Below are positions 15,482-23,288 of a DNA stretch of 28,306 nucleotides, in pieces (the stretch's first letter is position 1; every line of letters starts with the position of its first letter). The position numbers and the translations under genes are program-made. The DNA is from DATKCN01 sp035513175 (GTDB lineage Bacteria > Chloroflexota > Chloroflexia > Thermomicrobiales > CFX8). The notes beneath the pieces are model-generated. The model was given only the letters and a program-made list of their open reading frames with translations, ran no database searches and was not told the origin of the DNA. The stretch covers positions 1 through 28,306 of the forward strand of contig DATKCN010000251.1 of NCBI GenBank assembly GCA_035513175.1, written 5' to 3'.

Positions 15482-16010
15482 AGCCATCGCCGAGATCAAC
15501 AAGGTGCGCCAGGCGCGCCAGTACACCAGTCGTAAGGCGCCTGATCGTGTCGTTAACGACCTGCTCGAAATCGCCCGCTGGACAGGCAGCTCGCGCAACA
15601 CCCAGCCGTGGGAGTTCATCGCGATTACGGGCAAGGACCAGTTGCGAAAGATCAGCGAGCTGCGCGCGCCAATCGCCTGGGTCGCGGAAGCCCCGCTGGC
15701 GATCGCGGTTGTGCTCGACGGCCAGAGCGAAGTGGCGGAGGCGTACGACGAAGGCCGTGTCATCGAGCGGCTACTGATTGGCGCGCGGCTGCTGGGGCTG
15801 GGAGGGGGCGCCGCCTGGTTCGGCGACGACGCGCAGCAGGCCGAGGCCAAGAAATTCCTCGGCATACCCCAGGAGCGCACGGCCCGCGGGGTCGTGGCGA
15901 TCGGATATCCGAAGTCGATCAAGGATCCCCGGCCGAATCCGGCCACGCCCGGGCGCCGTCCACTCGCCGAGCTGGTCAGCTACGACCGGATGGGCAACCG
16001 CTCCCGCTAG
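15456..16010 (+). CDS. Nitroreductase-family FMN oxidoreductase
   Basis: Small flavoprotein of the nitroreductase fold, 184 residues. The FMN-phosphate region VRQARQYTSRKAPDRVVNDLLEIARWTGSSRNTQPWEFI includes the family hallmark SxxNxQPW. The central helix and glycine-rich turn LLIGARLLGLGGGAAWFG precede the C-terminal strand GVVAIGYPKS. The ATG at 15456 lies inside the end of the monooxygenase gene, with GGAGG 11 bases upstream. Members reduce nitroaromatics, quinones or enones with NAD(P)H, or act as flavin reductases. The overlap with a flavin monooxygenase suggests a joint role in metabolising an aromatic compound; that is inference from position. Confidence 0.9.
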   Translation: MARLPNAAEAIAEINKVRQARQYTSRKAPDRVVNDLLEIARWTGSSRNTQPWEFIAITGKDQLRKISELRAPIAWVAEAPLAIAVVLDGQSEVAEAYDEGRVIERLLIGARLLGLGGGAAWFGDDAQQAEAKKFLGIPQERTARGVVAIGYPKSIKDPRPNPATPGRRPLAELVSYDRMGNRSR

Positions 16011-16321
16011 TTTGGTTTCACGTTGCTGGTGGCGCGGTCGCGTGCGCCGGCAGCGGCGCTCTGCGCGCTTGGATCGCCAACGCGCCCTCCAATCGGCAGC
16101 GTGGCGCGTGTCCGATTGCGTTGATGCGACATCGTCGTGCGTCGAGCGGAGTGAATGCAAATCTCCCCTATGAGCTTGGCGCTGCTCATGGGCAATCATG
16201 ACGTAGTCGAGGTTAGACCGCCAACTCGTTACACCGCCAATTGGCGGTGTAACATAATATCGAGCCAGAATCGGTCTTCGTCACGCTTGAATCACGTGGC
16301 CGGTGCTCCGCGCTGGGCGCT
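16011..16321. other. Convergent intergenic region between nitroreductase and ruvX genes
   Basis: 311 bp with no supportable gene. Two short frames here lack family resemblance and a ribosome binding site. The only clear structure is the 26-bp palindrome at 16228-16253, preceded by a partial copy of its arm (TTAGACCGCCAA) at 16213-16224. Confidence 0.6.
16228..16253. repeat. Perfect 26-bp palindrome, possible bidirectional terminator or repeat element
   Basis: Arms GTTACACCGCCAA (16228-16240) and TTGGCGGTGTAAC (16241-16253) match over all 13 bp. As RNA it gives an 11-bp stem with an AATT loop, followed on the plus strand by AT-rich ATAATAT. It sits between converging genes, so it may end transcripts, although no pure T-run follows. 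Seventeen of 18 bases of its right part recur near 26132-26149. Confidence 0.6.
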
Positions 16322-16795
16322 CTATTCACCTGCTGACGGGCGGCGATCCGGCAGCGGGTGGGCGTCGAGGTAGCTCTGAAGCATGACGGCGGCGGCGATG
16401 GCGTCGCGCTCTCCCCGCCGGGCGCGAGATGACTTGCCGTGAGCGGCAAGCACGCGGTCGGCGATGGCGGACGTGAGGCGCTCGTCCCAGAAGATGATCG
16501 GCACGCTGACGAACGCCTCGATCTGCGCCGCCATGGAGCGGGTCTCGCGCGCCTGGTAGCCCTCGTCGCCGCGCATGCCGCGCGGCAGGCCGATGACGAT
16601 GCCGTCTACGAACAGCTCGGACGCGAGACTCGCGACATCTTCGAGGGATTGCCGTTTCAGGTCGACGATCTTCAATGGGCTGGCAATGACGCCCGTGTCA
16701 TCGGAAACGGCCACTCCGACCCGACGCTCGCCCAGGTCGAGGCCGAGCAGCTTAGCGCCCGGACGACGTGGCTTGCGACGATATTCCCGTGGCAT
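16322..16795 (-). CDS. ruvX: RuvX/YqgF putative Holliday-junction resolvase / pre-16S rRNA nuclease
   Basis: RNase H-fold nuclease, 157 residues. Conserved acidic motifs are LGLDLGERRVGVAVSD (17-32, Asp20), GLPRG (69-73) and WDERLTS (103-109, Asp104/Glu105), with a final Asp131 in ERDAIAAA. In E. coli YqgF matures the 5' end of 16S rRNA; a resolvase role was proposed earlier. The ATG at 16795 has GAGG six bases away and gives the usual length; an upstream TTG at 16807 adds four residues and lacks a site. The first 44 bp overlap the 3' end of the upstream baseplate-J-like gene, indicating coupling. The order alaS...ruvX is widely conserved in bacteria. Confidence 0.95.
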   Translation of the reverse strand: MPREYRRKPRRPGAKLLGLDLGERRVGVAVSDDTGVIASPLKIVDLKRQSLEDVASLASELFVDGIVIGLPRGMRGDEGYQARETRSMAAQIEAFVSVPIIFWDERLTSAIADRVLAAHGKSSRARRGERDAIAAAVMLQSYLDAHPLPDRRPSAGE

Positions 16796-18533
16796 CCAGC
16801 ACCTCAATCGAGATGCGGGACTGAAGGCGGGGCATGCGCTCGCCGAACCAGTCCCGCTTATACTGCACGTCGATCGCGTCGACGCCCTTCACCTGCTGGA
16901 TGCGCGCCACGGCCTGGTCCGCGCTCAGCCCGACCAGATCCGTCTCAAGCTGTTCGATGTCGGCGGGGTCGATCACCGCGCGGGTCGTTGCCGACGCTGC
17001 GATCGTGAAGGCCATGCCGTGTGATTCGTCCACCGGTCGCGGTTCACCGATCGAAATAGAGGATGGGATGATGGTCGTGTTCGGCTCGACACTGGCCGCC
17101 AACCTGCCCGAGACCTCGGCCCGGGCCTGTTCGTGGGCGTCACTCGGCTGGAAAGTCGACGCCGAGAGCGCGAGCGACGCTCGAACTCGGACGACCTGTG
17201 CGTCATCGCCTGCCTCGTGATCGAATGTGTATTGAATCGCCTCGCGTTGGGTCGTGCCGTCAATCAGCGTTTGGCCCGGCGCGAGCTGGAAGTCGATGGC
17301 AGTCGCCGCCCTCGCGTTCAGGTCGTTCTCGGCCCGCTGTCGAAGCGTCGCGATGTCGTCCGGGCTGACGACGGCGATCTCCCGCATGGTCCCACCGGTG
17401 AACGCGTCGCGATTCGTGTAGTAGACGCCGCTGTCGAGCTGTCCCTGAATCACGGCGGGTCCGACGTTGCCGTCCGGACCCGGCGTGGTGGCGCTCACCT
17501 GGATTGTTGTGCTGCCGACCGTTAGTGCGCCGAACGGGTCGGCGGCGGGGACTATGGCGTCGTCACTCGACAGGAATGCGACGCCGGTGGCGCTGATGAA
17601 CGTCGCGCCAGCCGGCACGACGATGTCGACCGTCGACGTGTTGGTCAACAGGATCGTGCCACTTGCAGCGGCGTCCGGCTCGCCCCGGACGCCGGTCGTC
17701 GGAATCATCTCCTCGAATGACAGCACGACGTTGATCGGCTCCGGCTGGATCGTGACGTCGAACTGCTCACCGGAGAGGGCGATCCCATACGTGACGACGG
17801 CATTGTGCATTTGCGTCGCCGGGGTGAGCTGAATGGTGGCGGACGGCACCACGACGATCGAGACGAGCAGACCGGAGATGAACACCGTTGCCGCGACCAT
17901 GAGCGTCGCTATCACGCGCCGCGCGGCGCCGCGTCGCGTGCGCTTCCTCGGCGCCGCGCGCTGCGATCGATGAAAGAGCGGGTCGGGCGGCGCGTACCCT
18001 TCCCAGACCTCGTGCAGCGGGTCATGCGGCGATGGCGACATCTGGCCGGTGGCGCCCACGCGCGCGGCTTTCGGCGGGCTTACGACGAAGCTGAACGACG
18101 GGTTGGAGTGCTCGAACTCGATCTCGAGCGACCCTATATCCTCGGCGCGAGTATCGCGCTGCCATGGCCGGAATGAGGGTGGACCGGCTGCAATCCTGGT
18201 GAAGACCGGCGCCGCGCGGTTGCCGTCCAGCTTGCGGGTCTCTGCGTCAGGAAGCGGGTCCGGTCGCGGGATCGGATCGGCCGTCAGGCGTCCGCCGACA
18301 ATGCGCGCCAGCTCGCGGCGCAACGGGTCGTCCGTGGCAAACGCAATCTCAATGGCATGCTCACGGGCGAGCCGCACGACGCGGCGGAACTCACGGGCGT
18401 TCAGCAGCGCTGTCGAACCGTCCGGGATCTCAACCAGCGCAGACTCGACGCGCTGCTCGTTCAGGCAGGCTTCGAGATCGGCGAGATCTTCGGACGTTGC
18501 CACGGTGAACTGTTCGACGTGTCGCGCGACCAT
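16752..18533 (-). CDS. Baseplate-J-like single-pass membrane protein, unknown function
   Basis: 593 residues in three parts. Residues 1-85 are a predicted cytoplasmic alpha/beta domain (VESALVEIPDGSTALLNAREFRRVVRLAREHAIEIAFATDDP); a disordered Pro/Arg-rich linker runs to about 205. RKRTRRGAARR then precedes one transmembrane helix (about 207-230). The outside part has a baseplate J/gp47-like beta region (about 290-400, with TNTSTVDIVVPAGATFIS and PGPDGNVGPAVIQG), a long repeat-like domain, and a C-terminal segment ending DWFGERMPRLQSRISIEV. No other phage tail gene is present, so phage origin is unlikely. It lies 70 bp after alaS and overlaps ruvX by 44 bp. Similar proteins in Chloroflexota and Actinobacteria are annotated only by the J domain, as far as I know. 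Function unknown; surface or envelope sensing is a guess. Confidence 0.85.
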   Translation of the reverse strand: MVARHVEQFTVATSEDLADLEACLNEQRVESALVEIPDGSTALLNAREFRRVVRLAREHAIEIAFATDDPLRRELARIVGGRLTADPIPRPDPLPDAETRKLDGNRAAPVFTRIAAGPPSFRPWQRDTRAEDIGSLEIEFEHSNPSFSFVVSPPKAARVGATGQMSPSPHDPLHEVWEGYAPPDPLFHRSQRAAPRKRTRRGAARRVIATLMVAATVFISGLLVSIVVVPSATIQLTPATQMHNAVVTYGIALSGEQFDVTIQPEPINVVLSFEEMIPTTGVRGEPDAAASGTILLTNTSTVDIVVPAGATFISATGVAFLSSDDAIVPAADPFGALTVGSTTIQVSATTPGPDGNVGPAVIQGQLDSGVYYTNRDAFTGGTMREIAVVSPDDIATLRQRAENDLNARAATAIDFQLAPGQTLIDGTTQREAIQYTFDHEAGDDAQVVRVRASLALSASTFQPSDAHEQARAEVSGRLAASVEPNTTIIPSSISIGEPRPVDESHGMAFTIAASATTRAVIDPADIEQLETDLVGLSADQAVARIQQVKGVDAIDVQYKRDWFGERMPRLQSRISIEVLDATGISSQATSSGR

Positions 18534-18560
18534 GCTCGCACCCTTTCGGGACTATGGACC

Positions 18561-18599
18561 TGCGCGCGTGTTCACGTCGTGCGAGCACGTCCGCGCGCA
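18561..18599. repeat. Stem-loop between alaS and the baseplate-J-like gene
   Basis: TGCGCGCG (18561-18568) pairs with CGCGCGCA (18592-18599). ACGT elements inside can extend the stem after a bulge, giving a strong hairpin in the 70-nt gap. No T-run follows on the minus strand, so RNA processing or attenuation within the operon is more plausible than simple termination. Confidence 0.4.
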
Positions 18600-18603
18600 G
18601 ACC

Positions 18604-21237
18604 CTATCCGGAGAATTGACGCTTAACGATGTCTTCAACCGCCGCGAGCGCCTCGTCCAGCCTGCTCGCGTCAGTGCCGCCCCCTTGGGCCAGCTCTGGA
18701 CGTCCACCGCCCCGCCCGCCGATGATGGGCGCGATTTCCTGTATCAATCGGCCAGCGTGCAGGCCCCGTTCGACGAGGTCCCCGGTCACCATCGCGACCA
18801 GCGCCGGCTGGGCGTCGATCTCGCTGGCCAGCACGAGCACTCCCGAGCGCAGTTTGTCCCGCAACCTGTCGCCAATCTGTAGCATCGTGTCCCGGTCGTG
18901 GGCGTCGATGCGGGTGGCGAGCACGTGCGTGCCGTCGACGCTGACCGCGTTTCCGGCGAGCATGTCGACACTTGACGACGCGATCTCGACGCGCAGTTGG
19001 TCAATGGCGCGCTCCTTCTCCCGCAACGCGCTGATAAGCTGGCGGACCTCGTCGAGCAAGCCCTCCACCGGCGCGTGCACCACGCGGGACAGCTCCGACG
19101 CGACAGCATGCAGCTGAAGTTGGTAATCGACGGCTGTCTCCCCGGTGATGGCTTCTATGCGCCGCACGCCGGAGCCGATCGACGACTCGTTCAGCACGAT
19201 AAGCGGACCGATTTGTCCGGTGCGAGCGACATGTGTGCCGCCACACAGCTCCGACGAGAAGTCGCCGATCGACACGACGCGCACCACATCGCCGTACTTC
19301 TCGCCGAACAGGGCCATGGCGCCCCGTTCGATCGCGTCGGGGTATGACATCAACTCGGCGGTCACCTCGGTGTCGTCCAGCACTGCACGCGCGGCGATGC
19401 GCGCGACACTTTCGAGTCCCACAGGTCCGAGCGCTTCCATGCTGGTGAAGTCGAAGCGCAAACGGTCGGGCGCGACGAGCGAGCCTGCCTGACGCGTCTC
19501 GGCGCCCAGCACCTCACGCAGAGCGCGATGCAGAACATGCGTCGCCGTGTGATTGCGCCTGATGGCGGCGCGGCGCGCGCTGTCGATCGTCGCCCTGGCG
19601 AGCTGACCGACGCGCATGAATCCTTCGGCAACCTCGCCGATGTGCACGATGAGGCCGGGGGCCGGCCGCTGAGTGTCGTGCACGGCAAACACGCCGGTGT
19701 CGGTCACGATCGCGCCGGTGTCACCAATCTGGCCGCCGGATTCGCCGTAAAAGGGAGTCTGATCGAGGACGATCTCCGCCGCGGCGCCCGCTTCTATCTG
19801 CTCGACTGACGTTTCGAGGGTGAGCAGGTCGGAAATTGCACTCTCGATCGAATCGAACGTGTAACCAGCGAAGGCAACGGGAGCGCCCTTTGCCGTGGCG
19901 TACAGTGGAGCGCGGCCGCGACCCGAATCAGAAAACGCCTGGATCGCGGAGCGGCTCTGTTGTCGCTGCTCTTCGAGCGCGCGTTCAAATCCATCGCGGT
20001 CGACGTTGATGCCCGCGTCGCGGGCCAGCTCGGATGTCAGCTCAAACGGAAAGCCGAATGTGTCGTAGAGCCGGAACGCTTCGTCGCCCGGGATAACCGC
20101 GCCGCCTGCTTGCGCAACGCTGTGCGCCAGCGCTTCGAAGCGCGAGATGCCGGTCGAGAGGGTGCGGCCAAACGCCTCTTCCTCGTGGCTAATGACACGA
20201 CGAATGGTGTCCCGTCGCGCGACCAGATCCGGATAGTGCGCCGCGAACTCGTTGATGACGATGTCGCTGATCTCGTTCAGGAATGGTCGCTCGATGCCAA
20301 GCAGCTTGCCGTGCCGCGCCGCCCTGCGCAGGACACGCCGCAACACGTAGCCGCGTCCCTCGTTGCTCGGCAGCACGCCGTCGGCGATGAGGAACGTCAC
20401 AGCTCGAGCATGGTCGGCTATGACACGCAACGACACGTCGGCGCGCTCGTCGGACTTGTAGGCTACGCCAGCGATTGCCGCCGCGCTCTCGATGATAGGG
20501 ATGTAGAGATCGGTGTCATAGATCGACGGGACATCCTGCAGGATGAGGCTAACGCGCTCCAACCCCATGCCCGTGTCGATGTTCTTCCGGTCCAGGTCCC
20601 GGCGGCTTCCGTCGCGCTCCTGGAACCACTCCATGAACACGAGATTCCAGACTTCCAGGTGCCGATCGCAGCGCTCGCAGTTCGGCCCGCAGTCGGGCTT
20701 CCCGCAGCCGTATTGCTCGCCTCGATCGCAGTAGATCTCGCTGTTTGGTCCGCAGGGGCCGCTGGCGCCGACGGGGCCCCAGATGTTGCCGGGATCGTCG
20801 AAAATGCGATCCATCGTGAGTCCGAAATGCTCGGCCCACAGCGAGCGGGCCTCGTGATCTTCCGGGTAAACCGTGACGGTCAGCCGGGAGTCGTCAATGC
20901 CGAAATCGCGCGTCAGAAGATCCCATGCCATACGCATGGCGTCGAGCTTGAAGTAGTCGCCGACGGAGAAATTGCCGAGCATCTCAAAGAAAGTGCAGTG
21001 GCTCTCGTCGCCAACTTCGTCGATGTCGACGGTGCGGAAGCACTTCTGGATAGAGGTCAGGCGCGGCGCGGGCGGCGCGTCCAGCCCGAGGAAGAAGGGC
21101 GTCATCTGCTGCATGCCTGCCGTCGTCAGAAGCACCGTCGGGTCGTTGTATGGGATGAGGGATGACGATGGCAGATGCGTATGCCCTCTCTCGGCGAAAA
21201 ACTCGATGAATCTGTGACGAATCTCGCGGCTGTGCAT
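18604..21237 (-). CDS. alaS: Alanyl-tRNA synthetase
   Basis: Class II synthetase charging tRNA-Ala, 877 residues, full length. The N-terminal catalytic core starts with the hallmark IRHRFIEFFAERGHTHLPSSSLIP and contains the class II motifs, including NFSVGDYFK and GMGLERV. A four-cysteine cluster (CGKPDCGPNCERC) sits within the catalytic half, a zinc-like insertion seen in some AlaRS. The editing domain has metal ligands His563 and His567 (HTATH), and Cys665 and His669 (CGGTH). The C-terminal oligomerisation (C-Ala) domain has coiled-coil then GGRGGGRPELAQGGG near the end. Start is an ATG with GGCAGGAG about six bases upstream. It heads the operon alaS > baseplate-J-like > ruvX. Confidence 0.98.
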   Translation of the reverse strand: MHSREIRHRFIEFFAERGHTHLPSSSLIPYNDPTVLLTTAGMQQMTPFFLGLDAPPAPRLTSIQKCFRTVDIDEVGDESHCTFFEMLGNFSVGDYFKLDAMRMAWDLLTRDFGIDDSRLTVTVYPEDHEARSLWAEHFGLTMDRIFDDPGNIWGPVGASGPCGPNSEIYCDRGEQYGCGKPDCGPNCERCDRHLEVWNLVFMEWFQERDGSRRDLDRKNIDTGMGLERVSLILQDVPSIYDTDLYIPIIESAAAIAGVAYKSDERADVSLRVIADHARAVTFLIADGVLPSNEGRGYVLRRVLRRAARHGKLLGIERPFLNEISDIVINEFAAHYPDLVARRDTIRRVISHEEEAFGRTLSTGISRFEALAHSVAQAGGAVIPGDEAFRLYDTFGFPFELTSELARDAGINVDRDGFERALEEQRQQSRSAIQAFSDSGRGRAPLYATAKGAPVAFAGYTFDSIESAISDLLTLETSVEQIEAGAAAEIVLDQTPFYGESGGQIGDTGAIVTDTGVFAVHDTQRPAPGLIVHIGEVAEGFMRVGQLARATIDSARRAAIRRNHTATHVLHRALREVLGAETRQAGSLVAPDRLRFDFTSMEALGPVGLESVARIAARAVLDDTEVTAELMSYPDAIERGAMALFGEKYGDVVRVVSIGDFSSELCGGTHVARTGQIGPLIVLNESSIGSGVRRIEAITGETAVDYQLQLHAVASELSRVVHAPVEGLLDEVRQLISALREKERAIDQLRVEIASSSVDMLAGNAVSVDGTHVLATRIDAHDRDTMLQIGDRLRDKLRSGVLVLASEIDAQPALVAMVTGDLVERGLHAGRLIQEIAPIIGGRGGGRPELAQGGGTDASRLDEALAAVEDIVKRQFSG

Positions 21238-21345
21238 GTCGCTCCTGCCTCAATCTCCCGTGCCCGATGAACCCTCCCGCGTGTAAAGCGCGTAAGTGTA
21301 ACGAACAGTGGCCAGAGTGCGACATAACCGGCGGGTGCGACCGAT

Positions 21346-21383
21346 CGTACGTACAGTATGCCCGTACAGTGACTTCGTGTCAA
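21346..21383 (-). promoter_or_regulatory. alaS promoter with embedded direct repeats
   Basis: Consensus TTGACA (21383-21378), 17 bp, then CATACT (21360-21355) on the minus strand. ACTGTACG occurs twice, 13 bp apart (21370-21363 and 21357-21350), in the spacer and across the -10/+1 region. The motif TACGTAC overlaps the expected start at about 21348. E. coli AlaRS represses its own gene at such a position; by analogy this may be an operator. The leader is about 110 nt. Confidence 0.65.
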
Positions 21384-21422
21384 TCACGAACAGTTCGCGT
21401 CGTCCGAAATTTCCCGTCCAGA

Positions 21423-21431
21423 TGGTAAAAT
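21423..21431 (+). promoter_or_regulatory. Extended -10 element for a leaderless uvrC transcript
   Basis: TGGTAAAAT (21423-21431) fits TGN-TAAAAT, with the hexamer ending 6 nt before the ATG at 21438. The transcript would start at or beside the A of the start codon. No ribosome binding site precedes uvrC, which agrees. No good -35 box is seen. Confidence 0.5.
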
Positions 21432-21437
21432 CTACGC

Positions 21438-23258
21438 ATGGCAGGGAGATTCAGTGACCGGTTGGCAGGGCTGTCGACCGGTCCCGGTGTCTACGTGATG
21501 AAGAACGACAGCAGTGAGGTGATCTACGTCGGAAAGGCTGCCTCGCTGCGTAGCCGCGTGCGCTCCTACTTTCAGGAGCGGCGGCCGAGCGATCCGAAGA
21601 CCCGCGAGCTGGTCAGCAAGATCGCCGACTTCGACGTGATCCGCACCGACACCGCCAGCGAGGCGCTCATTCTCGAAAACGAGCTGATCAAGCGCCATCA
21701 GCCCTGGTACAACGTGATGCTCAAGGACGGGAAGACCTACCCGTACATTCGCATCACCAACGAGGAGTGGCCCCGCGTCATCAGCACACGGCGCATCGTG
21801 CAAGACGGATCGCGCTATTACGGCCCGTTTACGTCGGCGGGCTCGGTGCATCGCTCGATCGACCTGTTGAACCGGCTGTTTCCGTATCGCCCTTGCGACA
21901 TCGAGATCACGGGCAGCGCGCCGCGGCCGTGCCTGTACTACCACATGGGCCGCTGCCTGGGTCCGTGCATCGGCGCGACGACGACCGACGAGTATGGCAA
22001 GGCGATCGAAGGGGTGGCGATGTTCCTGGAGGGGCGGGGGGAGGAGCTGCTTCCGGAGATGCGCGGACGCATGGAGGCGTACGCCGACGACCTGGACTTC
22101 GAGCGCGCGGCAAAGACACGCGATGAGATTTCAGCCATCGAACACGTGCTGGAGCGGCAGAAGATCGTAACCGGCGCACGGCAGGACGCGGACGTGATCG
22201 CGCTGGCCCAGTCTGCCGGGGGCGACGCCGTCGTGCAGGTCGCTTTTATCCGCAACGGCAAGATTCTCGGCTCTGAGCACTTCTCGATGCGCGGGACGCG
22301 CGTTGACGATCAGCCAGGAGACATTCTCAGCAGCTTCCTGTCGCAATTTTACGATGAGGCGGCGCTCGTGCCGCCGGAGCTGGTGCTGCAGCACGCCGTG
22401 TCGGACGCCGGGATACTGGAGGACTGGCTGGCCGAACGGCGGGGGAGTCGCGTGCGACTGCTCGTTCCGCAGCGTGGCGAGAAGCGAGCGCTGGTCGCGA
22501 TGGTAGCCAGCAGCGCCGAGGAAAATCTCGAGCAGACGCGGCTGCGCTGGCTGAGCGACGAACAGCGCATGACGGCTGCCATGTCCGAGCTGGCCGACGC
22601 GCTGGGGCTGACCGAGCTGCCGCGTCGCATCGAATGCTTCGACATCTCAACGTTGCAGGGCACGAATTCCGTGGCATCGATGGTCGTCTTCGAGGACGGG
22701 AAACCGAAAAAGAGCGGCTACCGTCGCTTTTCGATCAAGGGGGTGGAGGGTCAGAACGACTTCGCGATGATGCACGAAGTTGTCACGCGCCGCTTCCGCC
22801 GTTTCGCGAACGAGCCGGACACGGAGGCGTGGGCCCGGAAACCTGATCTGGTCATCATAGACGGAGGCAAGGGGCAGCTCAACGCGGCGCTCGACGCGCT
22901 ACGGGCCATCGAGCTCTCGATCGCCGTCGTCGGGTTGGCGAAGGAGAATGAAGAACTGTTTCTGCCGGGCAGGACTCACCCGGTCATCCTCGATCGCGAG
23001 TCTCAGGCGTTGTACCTCGTGCAGCGCGTGCGCGACGAGGCGCATCGCTTCGCGGTGGCGTTCCACCGGCAGAAGCGAGGCAAGACGGCAATCAGGTCCG
23101 CGCTCGACGAGTTGCCGGGAGTCGGCCCGAAGCGGAAGAAGGCGCTCATCAGCGCCTTCGGCAGCGTCAAGCGCATCCGCGAGGCGAGCGAAGAACAGCT
23201 TGCGGCCGTGGACGGCATCAGCCCGGGACTGGCTCGACAGATCAAGGCGTCGCTCTGA
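21438..23258 (+). CDS. uvrC: Excinuclease ABC subunit C
   Basis: Nucleotide excision repair endonuclease making both incisions around UvrB-marked lesions, 606 residues. GIY-YIG domain at the N-terminus (GPGVYVMKNDSSEVIYVGKA, about 15-34, 3' incision). The cysteine-bearing segment GSAPRPCLYYHMGRCLGPC follows. The UVR motif that binds UvrB is EELLPEMRGRMEAYADDLDFERAAKTRDEI. The RNase H-like endonuclease domain (5' incision) has RRIECFDISTLQGTNSVASMVVFEDG and DLVIIDGGKGQL. A C-terminal helix-hairpin-helix pair is ELPGVGPKRKKALISAFGSVKRIREAS. The start lacks a Shine-Dalgarno sequence but the N-terminus aligns with family members. It is divergent from alaS. Confidence 0.98.
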   Translation: MAGRFSDRLAGLSTGPGVYVMKNDSSEVIYVGKAASLRSRVRSYFQERRPSDPKTRELVSKIADFDVIRTDTASEALILENELIKRHQPWYNVMLKDGKTYPYIRITNEEWPRVISTRRIVQDGSRYYGPFTSAGSVHRSIDLLNRLFPYRPCDIEITGSAPRPCLYYHMGRCLGPCIGATTTDEYGKAIEGVAMFLEGRGEELLPEMRGRMEAYADDLDFERAAKTRDEISAIEHVLERQKIVTGARQDADVIALAQSAGGDAVVQVAFIRNGKILGSEHFSMRGTRVDDQPGDILSSFLSQFYDEAALVPPELVLQHAVSDAGILEDWLAERRGSRVRLLVPQRGEKRALVAMVASSAEENLEQTRLRWLSDEQRMTAAMSELADALGLTELPRRIECFDISTLQGTNSVASMVVFEDGKPKKSGYRRFSIKGVEGQNDFAMMHEVVTRRFRRFANEPDTEAWARKPDLVIIDGGKGQLNAALDALRAIELSIAVVGLAKENEELFLPGRTHPVILDRESQALYLVQRVRDEAHRFAVAFHRQKRGKTAIRSALDELPGVGPKRKKALISAFGSVKRIREASEEQLAAVDGISPGLARQIKASL

Positions 23259-23288
23259 CACGGCGCTGGAGTGCATGGTAGGACAAGG

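Noticed and set aside
16752..18533. Phage tail or tailocin cluster
   Set aside because: Only a J-like domain is present, in a membrane-anchored protein between housekeeping genes; no other tail genes occur in the window.
21238..21347. T-box or other riboswitch in the alaS leader
   Set aside because: No T-box consensus, specifier loop or terminator/antiterminator pair could be found; the leader only shows simple repeats.
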